Shown here: one piece after another, positions 60,317-64,000 of the stretch
How positions within the stretch are numbered: the stretch's first letter is position 1
How the letters are laid out: every line of letters begins with the position of its first letter
Origin: an uncultured Tateyamaria sp.
Lineage (GTDB): Bacteria > Pseudomonadota > Alphaproteobacteria > Rhodobacterales > Rhodobacteraceae
Length of the DNA: 64,000 nt
Direction of reading: 5' to 3'
Assembly (NCBI RefSeq): GCF_947487805.1
Contig: NZ_CANKXW010000001.1
Coordinates: 1,061,580-1,125,579 of the forward strand
Notes under the pieces: generated by a model
Databases searched by the model: none
What the model saw: the letters and a program-made list of their open reading frames with translations, nothing else
Told to the model about the DNA's origin: nothing
Translations under genes and position numbers: made by a program

Positions 60317-61279
60317 TTATTGGCTGTTGTAGGCGTTCAGCACCGCGCGGGCGCTGTCGGAGGCCGCGGCATCCCATGTGCCCAGCATCGTTTCACTGAT
60401 ACCTTGCAGGCCCTCGATCAGAGCGGCGCTTGGTTCGTAGACGGTTATCCCGTTTTCGGCGAGTGCGGCCGTCATGCTCTCGGCTTCGGCGGCGGACATC
60501 TCCCAACCCCGGGTTTCGGCCGTGTCGGCTGCGGCGAGAACGGCGGCCTGCGTGTCAGCATCCAGCCTGTCGAACATGCGCTTGTTGATGACCACGATGT
60601 TCTTTGGCACCCATGCGTTGATCGGCGTGTAATGGGTCACGAAATCCCAAGCGGTCGAGTTCACGCCGGTGGAAGGCGAGGTGATCATCGCGTCAACCTG
60701 TCCGGTCGCAAACGCTTGCGGGATGTTTGAGGCCTCGATCTGTACCGGCGATGCCCCGGCCAGCGTTGCAAATTCTTCGAGGGCCGCATTGTAAGCGCGG
60801 AAACGCAGGCCGTTCAGATCGTCGACCTTGGCAATTTCGCCGTTGGTATAAAGACCCTGGGCAGGCCACGGGACGGAAAATAGCGGCATCAGGCCCTGTT
60901 CGGCCAGAAGCTCGGTGATGACCGGTTCCTGTGCGGCCCAAAGACGTTTGGCGTCTTCATAGCTCGTGGCGACGAAGGGTTGACTGTCGACACCATATGC
61001 AAGGTCTTCGTTGGACAGACGCGACAGAAAGAACTCGCCCAGCGGGACAGAGCGGTTGCGAATGGCGCCTTTGATTTCCGCATGGGGAAAGAGGGATCCG
61101 GCAGAATGAAGCGTGATGTCCAGACCGCCATCCGTGGCGGCGCGAACGTCATCGGCAAATTGCGCGATGTTCTGTGTGTGGAAGGTACTGTCGCCATATG
61201 GTGTCGGCATGTCCCAGTTCTGTGCAGCTGCCGCTGTTGCGCAGAAAAGCGCGGCTGCACCGAAGACGAAGTGTTTCAT
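60317..61279 (-). CDS. TRAP transporter DctP-type substrate-binding protein
   Basis: A 320-residue periplasmic binding protein with signal peptide (KHFVFGAAALFCATAAAAQN) and DctP features: GGLDITLHSAGSLFPHAEIK, NLRFRAY-like NGLRFRAYNAALEEFATLAG and TSPSTGVNSTAWDFVTHY. The ATG at 61279 has GGGAG 7 bases upstream. It is divergent from the 5-oxoprolinase-type gene, which points to an oxoproline, hydantoin or related N-acyl compound as ligand. Confidence 0.92.
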   Translation of the reverse strand: MKHFVFGAAALFCATAAAAQNWDMPTPYGDSTFHTQNIAQFADDVRAATDGGLDITLHSAGSLFPHAEIKGAIRNRSVPLGEFFLSRLSNEDLAYGVDSQPFVATSYEDAKRLWAAQEPVITELLAEQGLMPLFSVPWPAQGLYTNGEIAKVDDLNGLRFRAYNAALEEFATLAGASPVQIEASNIPQAFATGQVDAMITSPSTGVNSTAWDFVTHYTPINAWVPKNIVVINKRMFDRLDADTQAAVLAAADTAETRGWEMSAAEAESMTAALAENGITVYEPSAALIEGLQGISETMLGTWDAAASDSARAVLNAYNSQ

Positions 61280-61331
61280 AAGGAGGCTCCCCATCGTTGA
61301 AAATATGGACCGTTATAATTCGAATCCATTA

Positions 61332-61350
61332 CGTTGACAAATTGTCAGCG
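61332..61350. promoter_or_regulatory. Operator-like palindrome in the dctP/oxoprolinase gap
   Basis: CGTTGACAA A TTGTCAGCG is an inverted repeat with one mismatch in the middle of the 114-base divergent gap. CGTTATAA occurs on both sides (61311-61318 and 61349-61356). The palindrome covers a candidate -35 box for the plus-strand gene, so a bound regulator would block it. The nearby MarR-type protein is the obvious candidate. Confidence 0.55.
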
Positions 61351-61363
61351 TTATAAACATAAA
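61334..61363 (+). promoter_or_regulatory. Candidate promoter of the oxoprolinase gene
   Basis: TTGACA (61334-61339) and CATAAA (61358-61363) are 18 bases apart, 30 bases before the GTG start. The -35 box is perfect and the -10 is weak. Based on consensus only. Confidence 0.4.
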
Positions 61364-61393
61364 GCAACAACAATTTGATTCTCGGAGGGTGAA

Positions 61394-64000
61394 GTGGATC
61401 ACGCGCAGACAGGTAAATGGCAGTTTTGGGTTGATCGCGGCGGCACCTTTACCGACATCGTCGCCCGCAAGCCGGACGGCACGCTGAAAACCCACAAGCT
61501 CTTGTCGGAGAACCCTGAAGTCTACCCGGACGCTGCCGTCCACGGGATCAAATCCCTGCTTGGTGTCGCGCCGGACGCGGACATTGCCTCCGGCCAGATC
61601 GCAGCGGTCAAGATGGGCACCACTGTCGCCACAAATGCGTTGCTGGAACGCAAGGGCGAGCGGACCGTCCTCTTGATCACCAAGGGGTTGCGTGATCTTT
61701 TGCGCATTGGTTACCAAAACCGTCCCGACCTTTTCGCGCTGAATATCAAACTGCCGGAACTGCTCTATGAGGATGTCATAGAGATTGATGAACGTGTCGC
61801 TGCGGATGGCGCGATCATTTCGCCGTTGAACACCACCAAGGCGCGTGAGGCTTTGTCCCGCGCCTATGGCAAGGGGTATCGCTCTGTCGCGATCGCCCTG
61901 ATGCACGGCTATAAGTATACGGATCACGAACGGCGTTTGGGCGACATGGCGCGCCAGTCGGGCTTTACCCAGGTCTCACTCAGCCATGAGGCCAGCCCGC
62001 TGATAAAACTTGTCTCTCGCGGGGACACAACCGTTGTGGACGCCTATCTTTCCCCGATCCTGCGCCGCTATATCGATCAAGTCGCCTCCGCCCTGAATGC
62101 AGGTCAGGGCGGCTGTGACAGCCTGATGTTCATGCAGTCTAACGGTGGCCTGACCGACGCCGGACGCTTCCAGGGCAAGGACGCGATCCTGTCGGGCCCG
62201 GCCGGTGGCGTTGTCGGTATGGTGCGGACCGCTGCAGACCTCGGGTTTGACAAGTTGATCGGGTTCGACATGGGCGGCACGTCAACAGACGTTTGCCATT
62301 ATGCGGGCGAGTTTGAACGGTCGTTCGAGACAGAAGTCGCCGGTGTGCGCATGCGCGCCCCTATGATGTCCATCCATACGGTCGCAGCCGGTGGTGGGTC
62401 CATCCTGTCCTATCGTGACGGACGTATGCAGGTGGGCCCCGAAAGCGCTGGCGCCAATCCCGGTCCTGCGGCTTACCGCCGTGGTGGGCCACTGACGGTC
62501 ACGGACTGCAACGTCTTGCTGGGCAAGTTGCAACCGGGTCAGTTCCCGTCTGTCTTTGGACCCAATGCGGACCAACCATTGGACGCGGATGTCGTGCGCG
62601 CCAAATTCACGGACCTTCAAGCCGAGATCGGCACCGATAAAACCATCGAGCAAATCGCCGAGGGCTTCTTGCGGATCGCCGTCGAGAACATGGCCAATGC
62701 GATCAAGCAGATCAGCGTGCAGCGCGGCTATGACGTGACCAAATACACAATGAATTGCTTTGGTGGGGCAGGCGGGCAGCATGCCTGCCTCGTGGCTGAC
62801 ACCCTAGGAATGGAGAGCATCTTCATCCACCCCTTCGCGGGTGTTCTGTCGGCCTTCGGGATGGGCCTGGCGGATGTACGATCCATCCACGAACACCAGT
62901 TTGCCGGATCAATCAACGACATCGGCCCCGCACAATCCGTGCTCGACGACCTCGCCCGGGCGGCAAAAAAAGAGGTTCAGGCACAAGGCATTGAGGATGC
63001 CGACATCACCACCGTCCTCTCGGCCCATATTCGGACAGACGGCGCGCATCAGACACTGGAGGTCCCCTTTGGCACGCCAGAACACATGACAGACAGCTTC
63101 AACGCGGCCCACAAGACGCGCTTTGGATTTGTCCCCGAGAATGCCGATCTTATCATCGACCTGCTCACTGCCGAAGCCATCGGCGCAACCGGCGAGGCAG
63201 TAACTCTGCCCGATACCGTCCATGTTGACGAAGATGCAAAAACAGCACGCATGTATGCACACGGCGCATGGTCCGACGTGCCTCTTGTCAACCGCGCGAC
63301 CCTCGCCGCAGGTGAAACCGTGTCCGGCCCCGCGATCCTGACCGAACCGACAGGGACCAACATCATCGAGCCGGGTTGGCAGGCTGAATGTGTTCAGGGC
63401 GGAAACTTGGTCCTGCGTCGCATCGTCCCGCTGGAACGCGCGGAGGCGATTGGAACCCGCGTTGATCCGGTGATGCTCGAGGTGTTCAACAATCTCTACA
63501 TGTCCATCGCCGAGCAGATGGGGGCGACCCTGGCCAACACGGCCTATTCGGTGAACATCAAGGAACGGCTCGATTTTTCATGCGCCATCTTCGATCAAAA
63601 CGGTGATCTGGTGGCCAATGCCCCCCACGTGCCTGTGCATCTTGGGTCCATGTCAGGCTCCGTGCGGTCCATTCTGGCCCAGAACGCAGGCAAAATTCGC
63701 CCCGGCGACGTCTTTATGATGAACAACCCTTACAATGGGGGCACGCACCTGCCGGACGTCACGGTCATAACGCCCGTGTTCGACGATTCAGGAGAAAACA
63801 TCATCTACACGGTCGCGTCACGCGGGCACCATGCCGATATTGGTGGCACGACCCCCGGCTCGGCCCCGCCCGACAGCCGCCATATCGAAGAAGAAGGCGT
63901 GTTGATCGACAACGTCCTTCTGGTCAAGCAGGGCGTCCTGCAAGAACAGCAAACCCGCGCGCTGCTGTCCTCTGCCAAATACCCTTGCCGCAACGTGGAC
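61394..64000 (+). CDS. Fused hydantoinase A/B, 5-oxoprolinase type (3' end cut)
   Basis: 869 codons are visible, then the window ends. The start is a GTG at 61394, with GGAGGG 5 bases upstream. The HyuA half (to about residue 690) shows [47 protein letters not shown] and [14 protein letters not shown], the ATP-binding segments. The HyuB half starts near [20 protein letters not shown] and shows [15 protein letters not shown] and [14 protein letters not shown] fused protein of this kind hydrolyses 5-oxoproline or hydantoins with ATP. About 350 residues are probably missing. Confidence 0.93.
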   Translation, partial: MDHAQTGKWQFWVDRGGTFTDIVARKPDGTLKTHKLLSENPEVYPDAAVHGIKSLLGVAPDADIASGQIAAVKMGTTVATNALLERKGERTVLLITKGLRDLLRIGYQNRPDLFALNIKLPELLYEDVIEIDERVAADGAIISPLNTTKAREALSRAYGKGYRSVAIALMHGYKYTDHERRLGDMARQSGFTQVSLSHEASPLIKLVSRGDTTVVDAYLSPILRRYIDQVASALNAGQGGCDSLMFMQSNGGLTDAGRFQGKDAILSGPAGGVVGMVRTAADLGFDKLIGFDMGGTSTDVCHYAGEFERSFETEVAGVRMRAPMMSIHTVAAGGGSILSYRDGRMQVGPESAGANPGPAAYRRGGPLTVTDCNVLLGKLQPGQFPSVFGPNADQPLDADVVRAKFTDLQAEIGTDKTIEQIAEGFLRIAVENMANAIKQISVQRGYDVTKYTMNCFGGAGGQHACLVADTLGMESIFIHPFAGVLSAFGMGLADVRSIHEHQFAGSINDIGPAQSVLDDLARAAKKEVQAQGIEDADITTVLSAHIRTDGAHQTLEVPFGTPEHMTDSFNAAHKTRFGFVPENADLIIDLLTAEAIGATGEAVTLPDTVHVDEDAKTARMYAHGAWSDVPLVNRATLAAGETVSGPAILTEPTGTNIIEPGWQAECVQGGNLVLRRIVPLERAEAIGTRVDPVMLEVFNNLYMSIAEQMGATLANTAYSVNIKERLDFSCAIFDQNGDLVANAPHVPVHLGSMSGSVRSILAQNAGKIRPGDVFMMNNPYNGGTHLPDVTVITPVFDDSGENIIYTVASRGHHADIGGTTPGSAPPDSRHIEEEGVLIDNVLLVKQGVLQEQQTRALLSSAKYPCRNVD

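Noticed and set aside
1-64000. Mobile elements, prophage, CRISPR arrays, tRNA or rRNA genes
   Set aside because: No transposase, integrase, regularly spaced direct repeats, cloverleaf or rRNA-like sequence was noticed; gene content and base composition look like ordinary chromosome.

Overview
The window looks like chromosomal DNA of a marine Roseobacter-type member of the Rhodobacteraceae (Alphaproteobacteria). The reasons are high GC, an aspartokinase gene followed by ptsP, many binding-protein-dependent carboxylate transporters (three TRAP systems and one tripartite tricarboxylate transporter, TTT), and operons of genes that overlap at ATGA or GTGA. I saw no rRNA, tRNA, insertion sequence, integrase or CRISPR array. 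Both edge genes are cut by the window.

Layout. 1-2.5 kb: 5' part of a probable RTX-type secreted protein, a flavin reductase, a GNAT acetyltransferase and an EcsC protein. 2.5-5.0 kb: modABC molybdate importer (minus). 5.2-10.6 kb: Nudix hydrolase, DUF1178 protein, SDR, lysC and ptsP. 10.9-23.3 kb: galactoside-use locus. IclR and an ABC ATPase (minus) face a nine-gene plus-strand operon of sugar-binding protein, two permeases, GH36 alpha-galactosidase, aldose dehydrogenase, dgoK, dgoA, lactonase and GH42 beta-galactosidase. This is a De Ley-Doudoroff route with no galactonate dehydratase in view. 23.3-25 kb: otnI and ltnD homologues. 25-28.5 kb: two-subunit molybdenum hydroxylase with a divergent TetR gene. 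28.8-32.5 kb: TAXI-type TRAP transporter. 32.5-37.8 kb: ChaC-like enzyme, SLC13 permease and a large multidomain envelope protein. 37.8-45.8 kb: TTT operon tctCBA, tauE, hydrolase, ltnD, otnK, facing a LacI gene, probably for four-carbon acid sugars. 45.9-46.5 kb: hemerythrin-like protein. 46.5-54.6 kb: LysR, then maleylacetate reductase, hydroxyquinol dioxygenase, a beta-keto acid cleavage enzyme (BKACE), nitroreductase, YciI protein and a TRAP transporter. 54.6-57.7 kb: a LuxR-HTH/3xGAF/class III cyclase protein facing a small NTF2-like gene. 57.9-64 kb: MarR gene, TRAP operon (minus) and a divergent fused 5-oxoprolinase/hydantoinase that runs off the right edge.

The window is mainly a chain of uptake-plus-catabolism modules, most with an adjacent regulator and, in several, a palindromic operator visible in the divergent gap. 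In four of the five catabolic importer operons a strong hairpin directly follows the binding-protein gene, which would favour more binding protein than permease. The most novel-looking items are the hydroxyquinol-BKACE cluster, the DNA-binding nucleotide cyclase, the tetronate operon without otnC, and the 35.4-37.8 kb protein.
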